NCBI GenBank assembly: GCA_914767885.1 | Contig: CAJZBQ010000063.1 | Coordinates: 546,001 to 610,000 of the forward strand | Origin: Blepharisma stoltei | Taxonomy: Eukaryota; Ciliophora; Heterotrichea; Heterotrichida; Blepharismidae | DNA length: 64,000 nucleotides | Direction of reading: 5' to 3' | Shown: in pieces, positions 21,099 to 31,671 of the stretch | Layout: each line of letters starts with the position of its first letter | How positions within the stretch are numbered: the stretch's first letter is position 1 | Made by a program: the position numbers and the translations under genes | Notes under the pieces: generated by a model | What the model was told of the DNA's origin: nothing | Database searches by the model: none | The model's input: the letters and a program-made list of their open reading frames with translations, nothing else

Positions 21099-23036
21099 TT
21101 ATATAAAAAAGTTAGTAAAACTTTTCTTTTCTGTTTTCACTCTCATCGGCACAATTAAAACTGAACTTTGTTTTGACTTTGCAATAGCCGACGCAAGTAT
21201 AGAAAGCCTTGTAGGCGATTTTTCTTTAAGTTCTACTTCCTCAAACTGCACCCTATTAGTCTCAGACGTAAACGACACTTGCTCCCTCACTTCTTGTACA
21301 TCATGAAATGCTATCTCTTTTTTATTATCATCACCAACTGACCAAGCCGGACTTTCCTCAAACTGTTTATCTTTTAGCAGTTTTTTTGTTTTACAATCAA
21401 TCATCAGCCCAGGGTTCATTTTTCTTTTATTTTGAGAAATTTCTATAATTCTTGTAAGCTCTTCTTCAGGCACTTCAACAGTCCTCGCATTTGGGTCTCT
21501 CGGACATTCATGCACAGAATGTCCATAGTCTTTACAACTCTATATAAAAATTACAGAGCATCTAATAAAATTTAGCTTATGTTCTTCTTCATTTACATCA
21601 TCTTTAGATACATGTTTTGTTGAGATACAGCCTAAAGAGTCTTTATTTGTATTCCCACAGCATCAATATACTTCTCCACTATATATACTGGAATGCATGC
21701 GGCATGACCAATTAAAATTTTTGCTTTCTAGGTATAGTTTTTGACAATTTTTGCAGAACCGCTCATCGGAGATGTTAGATCTGGAGCTTCTGTATTGTTT
21801 AAGCCTCTGTTTAAGGTTGTTGTATTCTTCTGTGAGTGCGCTTAATTTCTTTTTGAGTTCTTCCACTTCTTGTTTTAGTTCTTCTCTGAGTTTTACATTA
21901 GAATTTAGATCATTTTCAAGTGTGATGACTTTTTCTTTAAAGGCTTTATATATATTTTTTATACCTTTATAGTTATTTTCATTATTATTAATTTTTTAAT
22001 AAATTCAATATAAATTGACATAAATTTTATCCCTATTGGTGACTAGAGATTCTTTTGCTTCTTTAATTTCAATTAAATCTTTTATTAACTGATCTTTATC
22101 TTTTAGCTCTCATTGAATGTCCCTTTCTATTTGTAGTATAAAATCAGCAAGTTTTCTGCTGTTTCTTGTAAATAATTCAAATTCTGCAAACAAGCCGAAC
22201 TCATTAGATTTCATATTTCCAAGACTATTGATAGCAAAATATAGACCTTTAAGCTGCTCTCCTATAATTGCACATTCCATTTCTGCTACAAGTCCATTAT
22301 TTTCAAGCTGTATGGCAAGATTTTTATATTTGTCATTATTTGCTTTTTCATCATGCAGCTCTTTTGTTAACTTGTAAACTTGTGATTCCAAGCTGTCTAC
22401 AAGGTCTTTATATTTTTCAATCTGAATAATAGAAAGGCCAAACTCAGCTTGATGTGCTTGAATTTGCTTTGTCAGGACTTCTACCTCAAAATTTAGCGAT
22501 TTTATAATAACTTGATTGTCTAAATTGAGACTTTTCAATCTTTCATATTCTCTCTCATATTTAATTTTCTCCTGCAGAGCATCTGATTCATTTTTTTTTG
22601 CAGTTTTAAGCTGAGACTTAAGGCTTTTAATTTCATTTAAAAGTTCTTCACTTAATTTTAGTTCTCCATATGTGGTGTTTTTATCAGCTTTAAATTTGCT
22701 TTGGGTCGTGTTAAAACTCTTATCAATTCCAAAGGTTTTATTAATTAAAAGTCTATTTTGTTTGCGATTTTCATACTCAAACATAGGAAGCAAATAATTT
22801 TTTACCACTTTTGCAGCAATTTCTGGAGGCACTTCATCACCTGAATTTTGCTCAATTTTGATATGCTTGCTGGTTTTAACCGATATATCGTAATTAGTGC
22901 AGTCTAATGTAGATCGAGCTGTATTTATGTTTGTAATCGGCCTTGAGATTTTTGGGGTTTTTAATGTTTCGTTTAGACCTGAGATAAAGTTTTGGTTAAG
23001 ACACTCAGATTTATATCTTCTATGTCCTTTTTTCAT
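21099..23036 (-). CDS. Coiled-coil protein with C-terminal Cys/His cluster
   Basis: ATG 23036 opens a frame that crosses TGA Trp codons and, after one 51-bp IES (about 21962-22012) and one 15-nt intron (21540-21554), ends at TAA 21099: about 623 aa. Residues 120-460 are long coiled coils (LSEELLNEIKSLKSQLKTAK...). Then comes a cysteine-rich region, CKNCQKLYLESKNFNWSC, CRMH, WCCGN, GCISTKH, IRCSSCKDYGHSVHECPRD, whose last part resembles a CCHC or atypical zinc finger. The C-terminus is charged. Function unknown; the architecture suits a scaffold with a zinc-stabilised end. The intron falls inside the finger. Confidence 0.7.
21962..22012. other. Short IES in coiled-coil/zinc gene
   Basis: 51 bp, AT-rich, containing an in-frame TAA. 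Proposed TA borders at 21960-21961 and 22011-22012 give ..YVNL-KNIYKAF... Other in-phase TA pairs nearby would also work. Confidence 0.5.
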
Positions 23037-23239
23037 ATTAAATATTTAATTGCTGTTAATAATTTTAAAAAATATAATTTTTTTATATATGTGAATGATT
23101 AGTTTTTTTTAAATACATAAGATAATCATCTGAAATAACAATCATAATTTTTAATATTAAAATAAATATTACATGATTTTATATCAATCATAATAATTTA
23201 TTATATTTATTACATTTTTGAATTCTTTTTATGCATATA

Positions 23240-24171
23240 TAGCGATGACCCCACCCTTCAATCTTCATGTCTATTGCAACAAAAATGCAATTTTTAATAT
23301 AAAATTTTATATAAAAAAAATAATAATTTTCATGTCTCTTGCAACAAATTATATACATTAAAATGGCGACACGTGTCAACCTGCCCTCTTGGCGCCGCAG
23401 TCCAGACCTTATGGCTACGGCGAACTGAGACGGACTCCGAGCCGAGGATCAGACGCAGGCTCAAGAAGTGTGTATCCGGGTAGGTTTTGGCTGCTTTCCT
23501 GTGGTTGGAAATGGAGGTGTTCAAAACGTCCTTTGGATGGGCATTCCTCTACCGAGAAACTGGGGGTTTCGGCCCAGGCTACAGGGGAACAGTCTTTTTC
23601 CTGTAGCTGTCGAAGGAAGGCACTTTGGCACCCGATAGAATCCAAGGAGCTGATCCTTGGAATCAAGCTACTCCAATCGCCCGCAGCAGGGCCGCAGAAA
23701 CCCATAAGCCGCCCACTCAAGACTAGGCAAGGAGGAGACAGAAGGTACCGGAAGGGCACTCGAAAGTGGGATAGACTCTCTGGGCTGGAGTCGAAAAGCG
23801 GTAGAACCTTCCTTACGGGAGGTCTTTGGTGAATGCGTCACCAATATGGCTAGCGCCTGTCTGTAATAATCCTAATCCTTTTGCAACAAATTTTCGATGC
23901 ATTTCCAGTACTTTTTAGCTAGATAAGTTTAATAAAATGGCGAACGATAACAATAGCCGTCCAAATCTCGATGAGAAGGTTATTGACATGCCTACAGCAG
24001 CGCTGTTTTATGATTTTTTTGAGAAACTCACCTAGAGAAAAATGCATTAATTTTTTTTTATAAAAATGCATTAATTTTTTTTTATAAAAATGTTGTGTTG
24101 CAGTAGGCATGAAGATTTTTTCGAAAAATTTTTGTTGCAATAGACATGAAGATTGAAGGGGGGGTCATCGT
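23240..24171. mobile_element. MITE family M5, long TIRs, hosting an S repeat
   Basis: TA at 23240-23241 and 24172-24173. The ends are about 45-bp inverted repeats: GCGATGACCCCACCCTTCAA...TCTATTGCAACAAAAA and its complement at 24125-24171. The interior has a second, shorter inverted pair (CATGCCTACAGCAG near 23988 against TGCAGTAGGCATG) and a tandem 24-bp duplication at 24042-24089. An S repeat is nested at 23339-23892. It lies just before the gene at 24189. Confidence 0.8.
23339..23892. mobile_element. S-type (SINE-like) repeat nested in M5
   Basis: TTGCAACAAATT at 23339-23350 and 23881-23892. Starts AAAATGGCGACACGTGTC; contains CTGTGGTTGGAAATGGAGG and GGGGGTTTCGGCCCAGGC; ends AATATGGCTAGCGCC..TAATAATCCTAAT. 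Aligns over most of its length with 43329-43815. ORFs 23389-23832 (+) and 23415-23759 (-) follow the repeat and are not genes. Confidence 0.85.
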
Positions 24172-24188
24172 TAGATTTCTTTACAAAT

Positions 24189-26047
24189 ATGGGCTGTGAG
24201 TGCTCTAAAACTCCTTATAGCATTATTTCAGATGAAGAAAAATTTATTGAAGAAGCAGAAAAATATCTTGAAATACACAAACACAAAGCAAGTACTTTAA
24301 TCCAAAAATTTCTGTCGAAAATCAAGACAGAAACAGCTTCAAAAGAGCAAATACAAAAAATCTTATATTTTTTGAAGCTTAATAAAAAACCTCATTCAAA
24401 GCTTTATATATCTTTAAAGGGATTTGGTGATGCTATAATGACTGAATCTGAAATTAACTTAGCCAAAACGAAATGCACAATAATTCTTTTAGCCAAAGAT
24501 TCATGTGAAATTAAAGCTAAACTTTTATTTGAAGCTATCGAATCAGGAACTGAAATAAACTCAAACAAATTAAATACTTTACTTGATATAATTTCTACAT
24601 CAGCTATTCAATTAGTGCAAAGCGCTATTAATTTTTCACCAAAAGGACTTTCAGCTGGCCGTGCAGAAATTTATTCAAAAAAACTTAAACAGTCCCAGCC
24701 TTATTTTACAGATAAACTCCAAACCTTGATTTTGGATGGGCTGTCTAAAATTCCGAAAAATCAATTTATAGCGAGAATATCAAATTCAAATACTTTAAAA
24801 AATATTTTATACTTATATCAATGATAATGCATAATCAGTATCAGCTTATTTTATAATGCGAAAAAGATTAATATATATTTATTATTATTTTTATAGGAAT
24901 ATCAACTTATGGGATTAGATCATTGCTGTTCAAATACTACCCTGAAGCTTTATTGCTAGTCCCCATCTCCCAAAAACCTGATATTTTTTATTATAATTAT
25001 CCCAAAGTTAGCCCTAATCAGCCCAGGACTACATTAGTCTGCAAAAATTCACATGTCCTTAAATGGACAAATGATTGCCCTTTTTACTATATGAATACAG
25101 TTGGCAGTTGAGAAATAAAATGCAAAAAATGTAATACCTTGTTCTCTTCATCATGCTGGCACTGTAGAGAATGCTTATGAGATATCTGCGAAAAATGTGG
25201 ACTAGATCTCAATCAAAAAGCTCCTAAACTTTCATGTACAAAAGACCACGAGCTTGTTTGAGGAATAAGCAATAATGCCACTTTTACCTGCAAGATTTGT
25301 AAAAATGAAGATAAAGATTTCGAGTGAAATTGCGAAGAATGCAATTATTCAGTTTGCAAAGACTGTGGGGAGAAATTTGGGTATAAAGCTACATTATGGC
25401 CAAATTTGTGCGCAAATGGTCACAGCCTTACTATTCAGTCAGATATACAGGCGAAATATCAAGAAAAATATGGGAAAGGGCCGATATGTGAAAAATGTGA
25501 AGCGGAAATTCATGAGGACTGTTATCATTGTAATGAGTGTGATTTTGATATATGCAAAAAATGCAGTGGATACATTAATAAACCATTAGGTCCACATCCT
25601 TGTTTTGTATGTACAGAAGGGCATTATTTAAGGTCATTTCATTCGGATACTGAATCAGTTTGTAATAGTTGTAGCTCACAGTGCGGATTTAAATTTTATT
25701 TTTGCCAAGATTGCGGATTTTGTTTATGCCTAACATGCTGCTCTAATTTATATAAAAATATTATAGTCCCTTGCGTTAATTGTGAAAAGAATCTCAATAC
25801 TAGGAAAAAAAAAATTCTATAGGTGGAGAATAATCTGACTTTAGTGATTAATTAAAAAGATTATACTAAACAATGCCAAAAAATATGCCCAAAAGGCCAT
25901 AAATTGACTTACAATCCTCAGGTAACCCAAAGATACAAAGAAAACAAATTCCTCTGTGCAATTACTAAAAAACCTAACAAAAACATTGGCTCCTTTAACT
26001 GCTACGATTGTTCATACGACATAAGCCTTATTTCTATAAATTCTTAA
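24189..26047 (+). CDS. Acylated cysteine-rich (C1/DC1-like) protein
   Basis: Start MGCECSKTPYS predicts N-myristoylation at Gly2 and palmitoylation at Cys3/5, hence membrane attachment. After IESs 24814-24893 (80 bp) and 25801-25866 (66 bp) the protein is 570 aa. Residues 1-210 are helical without a known domain. From about residue 250 there are many CxxC pairs in a DC1-like rhythm (CKKCNTL, CWHCRECLWDICEKCG, CEECNYSVCKDCG, CEKCEAEIHEDCYHCNECD, CQDCGFCLCLTCC), likely binding several zincs. Four Trps are TGA codons. A lipid- or protein-binding membrane adaptor is plausible; the partner is unknown. Element M5 ends 16 bp before its ATG. Confidence 0.75.
24814..24893. other. Short IES
   Basis: 80 bp, TA at 24814-24815 and 24894-24895, with stops in all frames. 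Joins ..NILYL to GISTYGIRSL.. in frame. Confidence 0.7.
25801..25866. other. Short IES
   Basis: 66 bp between two ATACTA copies (TA at 25801-25802 and 25867-25868). Joins ..NCEKNLNT to KQCQKICPKGHK.., adding another Cys-rich unit and the true C-terminus. Confidence 0.8.
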
Positions 26048-26077
26048 TGCTATTATTTTATATATTCCAGGACTAAT

Positions 26078-27874
26078 TTAATTTACTGGCAAATATCGGC
26101 TCCTTGATGGCGTGGCATCAGTGCTTTCTTGGGATTCTTTCGATCTTGTGCTATTTGATTTTATATCAAAAATTTGTTTTACTTCATTTATTCCTTCCCT
26201 ATCTTCTTCCCTCAAAATTTTCATCAATAATCTGGATTTCGCCATAGTGATTCCATTGTCTTTTATAGGTATAAATCCTTTTATAGGTACTGCAGGTCTT
26301 CGGAATTGTTGTAAATATGAGCTGCTTTCTACGTTTAATTTCTTTTGTCTCTGCATAAGATTTAATGAAATTCCTTTATTTTTCATTTCTTCTGGAATGG
26401 CTAAGCCTTGCTGTGTTGTGTGCGTCCCAGAAATCCAGGGATGACAAAGTGCTTCATGGGCGCTTGGCCGTTGTTCTGGGTTTTCTTGGGTTAAAGACAT
26501 TACGAAGTCTCGTCCAAGTTTGGAAATGTTGTTTCACTCCTCAAGGTCAAAATCAATTCGGCATTCTCTGTTTTTGAGGAGAATTTCGTTTGGGGAAGAG
26601 CCAGTGAAAGGGTATTTCCCAGTAAGCATAATATAACAAATGACGCCTGCGCTGAAAAGATCAACTTTGGTGCTGTATCGCTGCCGGCGAAGGATTTCGG
26701 GGGCTACGAATCCTGGAGAGCCGCATCTAAGAGAAAGGTCTTCTGTCTGCTTTAGGAGGGCAGAGAGTCCGAAGTCACAGAGCTTAAATTCTGTATAATT
26801 ATTCGTTATTAAATAAATAAAATTTTTATGTTTTATTATATTTTAATTTAAACTATACCATTATTTATTAGAAAATTATTTTTTATTTTATTTATGTATA
26901 TCTCCAGACAAAACCAAAATATTTTCTGGCTTGATATCTCTGTGTACAATTCCATTATTATGCAGAAAATCTATTACATCTAATAAATTTCGCATAAACG
27001 CAGCTGCAATGTGCTCTGGGTATTTCCCCATTTTTAGTCTCCTTTGTAGTTCTCCACCTCTGACGTAATCCATAACCAAATGGAAGGCCTCTTCAGTTTC
27101 ATAAACATAATGTAAAGTAATAATCCTAGGATGCTTAATTTTTCTCATTACTTCTATTTCTGACTTCAAGGTGTCAATAAAACTTTGATTTTGTGACTCT
27201 TTTGGGATTGTTTTTACAGCATAAGGCTGCCTGTTTAAGTATTCTATTGCCATAAACACTTTTGAGTAATTTCCTCGGCCGATTTCTTTTTGTAAGGAAT
27301 AATCTTCATCAAAGTCAGTCAGAATTGTCAAAGGTGATAAACGGCTTAATCAATCTTCTAACTCCTTTGAGAACTAAAACATTTTTTTTATATTCAAGTA
27401 ATATTTATAAATAAATTAGTAGCTTAATTTATAGGGCTTATTTTAGAAACATGCATAGCATAGGTAAATTTTTTTTCCAAAAATTAAGATTTTTTCTATT
27501 TTTTATATTTCATGGAGTAAGATGTCTTTGCTATCAACATAAAAGTCTTGGGAATTATTGCTACCCTGTAATTTAAATCCAAAAGCTTTTGAGTTTTTTT
27601 TTATTTCATAGAACGGTTTAAGGATTTTTCAATCAATGCATGCTTCTTTTCTTATACGGATGTCTTTTTGACTTTTGCAATACAATAATTTTTTTGAAGT
27701 CAGCACAAAATACCTTTTCTTTCACGAGCCGTCTGAAAGGGGCAGGGAAAGCCATCCTTGGTAAATTAAGTCCTCCAAAGGGGCTGGAGGCTTAGAAATG
27801 AAGTTTCCGTAGGTTTTTTGCCAAAAGCCTCTTTGAGATTGTGGATCTTCGAAAGAGTTTGTAGAGAGAATCAT
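26078..27874 (-). CDS. PH-domain serine/threonine protein kinase
   Basis: Three frames on the minus strand join through two IESs into about 514 aa. The N-terminal 110 residues are a PH domain (YQGWLSLPLSDGSWKKRYFV ... DILLHEIEDWLSRL, with the terminal helix Trp). The kinase domain follows: GRGNYSKVF (Gly loop), YAVKTIP (catalytic Lys), HRDIKPENIL, DFGLS, GSPGFVAPEIL and PEQRPSAHEALCHPWI. The catalytic residues are present. The order PH then kinase is that of Akt-like enzymes, but the domain itself reads closer to the CaMK/CDPK group; no EF-hands are present. It likely binds phosphoinositides and signals at membranes. The upstream start ATG 27872-27874 depends on the first IES. Confidence 0.82.
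26796..26900. other. Short IES in kinase domain
   Basis: About 105 bp (or 99 bp if the TA at 26893-26894 is used), almost all A/T. Removal joins ENILVLSGD to TEFKLCDFGLS between the HRD and DFG motifs. Confidence 0.75.
27359..27505. other. Short IES between PH domain and kinase
   Basis: 147 bp, TA at 27359-27360 and 27506-27507. Without removal the kinase frame has no ATG and the PH domain lacks its last helix; removal makes DILLHE-IEDWLSRL. Confidence 0.75.
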
Positions 27875-28237
27875 AATTAATAAGTTTATATTTTGTTGGA
27901 GCGTTCTATTCTAGAATGTGAAATAAAATTAAGTTGTATGTAAATTAAAGTAATAGAAATGAGAAAAGGTAAAGTTTGCTCTATGACAGAATTTTAATAT
28001 TTTTAATATTATTTTAGAAATCGGTATTACCAGGAATTATTATTCATTATTTTTGATTAACATTTAATTAATTTTGAGGTAAAATGTTCTGATAGCCTTT
28101 AAAGGTACTATAGTTAATATTACTTTGAGATATGATTAATTTATAAGCCATTTTAGATTGATAATTATGAGACTTCAAAAGAATTTAATTGAAAATAAGG
28201 ATTTTAAAATTAGTAAGCTTGATCGGGATAATTGTTA
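27875..28237. other. AT-rich intergenic stretch
   Basis: About 360 bp upstream of the kinase gene with no ORF or repeat that I can identify. Confidence 0.4.
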
Positions 28238-28911
28238 TAGCCCATACCCTATATAGATTTCTTTATCAAACAAAATGTAATGGATGGTTGAACGACCAAG
28301 ACAGGCTCTCTTAGAGGGATGAGCTGATGTAAAAAAATTGTTGACAGATGTGAAAAAATTTACAAGTAAGTGCCTCAATTTTTTAAATAGCTTTATTATT
28401 AAATTAATTTTAAGTTTTAAGATATCCATTAAGAGTGGTATTGACTAATATCTTACTTAGATTTTTAAATAAACAATCTCAATTTGTTTATGATCAAATG
28501 CTCAATAAAGGCAAAGTTTGTATTGAGTGCTGATTATTCTTTATGAAGTTCTTAATGGCCCATATGACACTCATTATCAAATTTAAACGGATTTAAAAAA
28601 TTAAAAACCTAGCAATCTAGTTGCTTTTTTGAGGAAGGATAAATTTTAAAATAAATAATAATATTTTATATTTATTAGTTCCAGTCTAAAAGGATATCTT
28701 AAATTTTAAATTAATTTAATAATAAAGCCGTTTTAAAAATTGGAGCGTTTTCTTGTCAGCTTTTTTCAAAGCTGTCAATCATTTTTGGCATGCCACTTTT
28801 TAAAACTCACCTTCATAAGATCCAGCTCGTCCCTTTGAGAGAGTCTGTCTTGGTCGCTCAACAGTTCATTGCATTTTCTCGATAAATAAATCTATATAGG
28901 GGTATGGGCTA
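28238..28911. mobile_element. MITE family M6, about 100-bp TIRs
   Basis: TA-flanked. Left TIR about 28238-28335 (TAGCCCATACCCTATATAGA ... GACCAAGACAGGCTCTCTTA), right TIR about 28810-28911, the diverged complement (..AGTCTGTCTTGGTCGC..CTATATAGGGGTATGGGCTA). The interior is non-coding. A single copy in this window. Confidence 0.8.
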
Positions 28912-29318
28912 TAGTGTTTGGGCTTTTAATAGAAATTATAATTTAATTTATTACTTAGCTAAGTTAAATAAAACAGTAAAATGTAGGCTCCATATTTCTT
29001 TAGCAAAAATTAATTAAATGTTTTATCCTGAATCGCCACTTATGCTTAATTTACATTTAAATGATTTTATTTTAACTCAAAATATTGATTTTCTCTTAAA
29101 AATATATTCATTATGTCTATTTTATATATATTTAATATATTTCTACCTGTGGTTCCAAATATTGCAAATCTCAAGATTCGAATCTATATATTTTAGATTA
29201 AATTAATATCCATTAATCATAGGATAAGCAAAATAATAAAAATTATCTCACTAATCATCTAACTGCATTTCCTCATTTTCCTCTTTCCATACTTTCCAAT
29301 TAATCAAACAAAGGCCAC
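28912..29318. other. AT-rich upstream region of eS7
   Basis: About 400 bp. ORF 29018-29206 is hydrophobic low complexity and unsupported. Nothing else is recognised. Confidence 0.4.
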
Positions 29319-30292
29319 ATGTCAGATCCTAACTCCCCCTCTGTGAGTGAACAAAAAAATTTTGTTTGCTCACGAGGAGGTTAATTTTTTTTGTTGGTTT
29401 AGTTTTAAAAAAATCCAATTCGAAACACACTTTTTTGCAAATATTAATATAATTTATAAATTTGCGTTTTAAAATGCAAGCTGTTTAAAATTAAACAGAA
29501 TAAGCTAGACATTTCATTATAATAACTATCACTTATATATCAATTAAAATATTTTTGTTCGCCTTCGGAGGGTGGGTTTTTGGGCAAAAACAGGGATTTT
29601 TCCAATGGTTTTGTTCGCTCACTATAGCGAGGGAGTAAGAAAAAGATTATAAAGAAAGGTAGTGAGCCTACAGAATTTGAGTACCATGTCGCCCAAACTC
29701 TTGGAGAGATAGAAGCTTCATCAGCCGATCTCAAAGGTGAGCTTCGCGATGTAATGATTACAGGAGCAACTGAATTCGAAGGAAAATTCAGAGGAGCAGT
29801 CCGCCAAGCAGTTATCATTATGTTCCATTACAGATCCCTCCTGCTTCATAAGGTAATACAAATATTTTAATATTAAAAAATAGTAAAAATAATTTTATTA
29901 TAATCTTTAGATCCCTAAAAGCTGTGAAATCAATTCATGCACGCTTACTAGGAGAGCTGGAAAAAAGATTCAGAAGACCAGTGGCTATTATCTTCACAAG
30001 AACAATCTTACCAAAATACCTAAAATCAAAAGGACAACAGAAACGTCCTTATTCAAGAACTCTTACAGCTGTCCATGAAGCCATTCTTGATGACTTAGTT
30101 TACCCAGCCGCAATTATGGGTAAAAGAATGAGAATAAAGACCGATGGAAAAAGAGTCTTCAAAGTCCTCCTTGACCCTCACGACAGAGAAAAACTCGAAG
30201 AAAAACTCGATACTATTAGTGCTGTCTACAGCAAATTAACAAACAAAGAACTTGTATTTGAGTTTCCTCTCAGCAGAGAATTCCCAGTTTAA
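29319..30292 (+). CDS. RPS7: Small-subunit ribosomal protein eS7
   Basis: 196 aa after removing a MITE (29330-29635) and a 77-bp segment (29832-29908). The start MSDP-KKKIIKKGSEPTEFE spans the MITE. The body follows eS7 closely: LKAVKSIHARLLGELEKRF, IIFTRTILPK, GQQKRPYSRTLTAVHEAIL, DDLVYPAAIMGKRMRIKTDG and the C-terminus SKLTNKELVFEFPLSREF. It is a 40S component needed for early rRNA processing. Because eS7 is conserved along its length, the two excisions are well constrained: ..VIIMFHYRS-LKAVKSIH.. aligns without gaps to other eS7 proteins only if the direct-repeat copy is lost. Confidence 0.93.
29330..29635. mobile_element. MITE M1 in the fourth codon of eS7
   Basis: 306 bp, TA at 29330-29331 and 29636-29637. 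Starts TAACTCCCCCTCTGTGAGTG and ends GGTTTTGTTCGCTCACTATA then GCGAGGGAGTA; oriented opposite to the 878 copy. It lies 12 bp into the coding region of an essential gene. Confidence 0.88.
29832..29908. other. 77-bp insert in eS7 flanked by AGATCCCT, non-TA border
   Basis: AGATCCCT at 29832-29839 and 29909-29916. Removing one copy plus the AT-rich insert restores the eS7 alignment. TA-to-TA removal from 29854 to 29916 keeps frame but adds about five residues; a GT..AG intron reading breaks the frame. The border type is therefore uncertain. Confidence 0.6.
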
Positions 30293-30388
30293 GCTAACTT
30301 TTACGAGTTTCTAAAATTAATATGGGTGGAGTTTTAAATATTTTTTATTAAATGTATGACTTGGTATTTATAATAGTAATAAATTATT

Positions 30389-30729
30389 TTATATTGAAAT
30401 AATTATTATTGTTCTCTGTCACCCATAAGAAAGAGGGAAATGGAAGGTCACCATTTTGGATTGCCGACCTGAGCAACCTGTCAAAGGGATTAGCTTACTA
30501 AGGCAGAGCTGTAAATTGCACCGATGGTCCAGACAAGGGAAGTAGGCAAAACCTGTCTAGTCCATCTGGCTGGGACACGAAAACTTTCAGGGTATAACAA
30601 AATTCCCCTCTTCGGCAAGGCATCCCACTACTTCAAAATCCTTTTTTCAGCTTCATCAGGATGGGTCCTACCTGCTCCATAGCAGTGCTAATTTTCGTCA
30701 GCATCACCATTTTATTTCTTATATTGAAA
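30389..30729. mobile_element. S-type (SINE-like) repeat, intergenic
   Basis: TTATATTGAAA at 30389-30399 and 30719-30729. Contains CAGCTTCATCAGGATGGGTC and ends CATCACCATTTTATTTC, the same terminus as the insert in the CHCHD gene. Confidence 0.8.
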
Positions 30730-30873
30730 AAAGGTATCAATCAAATAAACTATAGGTAAATTGGTTTAAAATACAATAACATGACTTATCAAAAACCTTT
30801 GATAAGTCCTGCACTGCAGCGATGTATTATATAATTAGTAAGTATCCCTAAACTAAGGGAGCTACACACAAAA

Positions 30874-31341
30874 ATGATAAATCTTTCAATGAGCTTTGCA
30901 ATGACCTATGAAGAATTTAAAGAAATTTTCAATGAATCTGATTTTAATGTATGAGATACCGATTCAAATGGGGTTATAGAAGGGCTTGAAGTCTTAGCTG
31001 GGCTTGTTTTATTTGCTGATGCTTGTCCAGATGATAAAGTTCAATGTAAAATTAACACAGTTTTATTCAATCTGTTTGATTTCAATAGAGAAGATGCAAT
31101 TTCAAGGACAGATCTTCAGCTATTAGCCTACGTAACTTTGACGTCTGTATGCAAAATTCTTGGATATTCAAGAGACATCAATATTCAAGAACCAAGCCAG
31201 ACAGTTGCGAATTATTTTCATTCTAATGTAAAAATCAATTTTTCAGCACTACTGGAATTTTGTTTGCATTCACAACAAGTAACCCAGCTATTAACTGTTG
31301 TAAACAGCTCAATAAATAATAGAAGCCAAAGCCATAGTTAA
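30874..31341 (+). CDS. EF-hand-like protein
   Basis: 155 aa from ATG 30874, crossing a TGA Trp at 30951. Residues about 26-37 are DTDSNGVIEGLE, a nearly canonical EF loop. A second region, DFNREDAISRTD, is a degenerate loop. The remaining sequence is helical (TVLFNLFDF, FSALLEFCLHSQQVTQLL). It resembles calcineurin-B or recoverin-type proteins in spacing but lacks enough motifs to assign. It lies between two S repeats. Confidence 0.7.
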
Positions 31342-31352
31342 GAAATTTATAA

Positions 31353-31654
31353 TGCAAAATTTAAGTTTAAAGAATTACTCTAGCATTTTGAATGCCTATA
31401 AAGTCCCCTTGCTTGAGGTTCAGCTAAATTAACACCTCTGAACAACGGTAGGTTAACCGGAACCGTTAAAGCTAATAAGCCCGTTAAGACTTCTCTAGTC
31501 AGTACCCGACACAGCAGTGACCCTTCTCTCCGAAGCTGAAGCTCTCAAGAAGAATGACATTTCTCACTGTGCTCGGTATATAGGTTCATCCTGCTTGAGC
31601 AGGAGCTAGGACCTATCCCTAACTGCCATTTTTAATATTGTGTGCAAAATTTAA
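31353..31654. mobile_element. S-type (SINE-like) repeat, intergenic
   Basis: TGCAAAATTTAA at 31353-31364 and 31643-31654; insert about 278 bp. Shares segments such as TCAGACTTCTCT-like, CTCTCAAGAAG and CCTATCCCTAACTGCCATTT with 35027-35320 and the same terminus as the HSF insert. Confidence 0.85.
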
Positions 31655-31671
31655 TTTTTTTAAAATATTAA

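Noticed and set aside
23389-23832. ORFs of 147 aa (+) and 114 aa (-) in GC-richer DNA
   Set aside because: They lie wholly inside a dispersed repeat that recurs at 43329-43815 with different frames.
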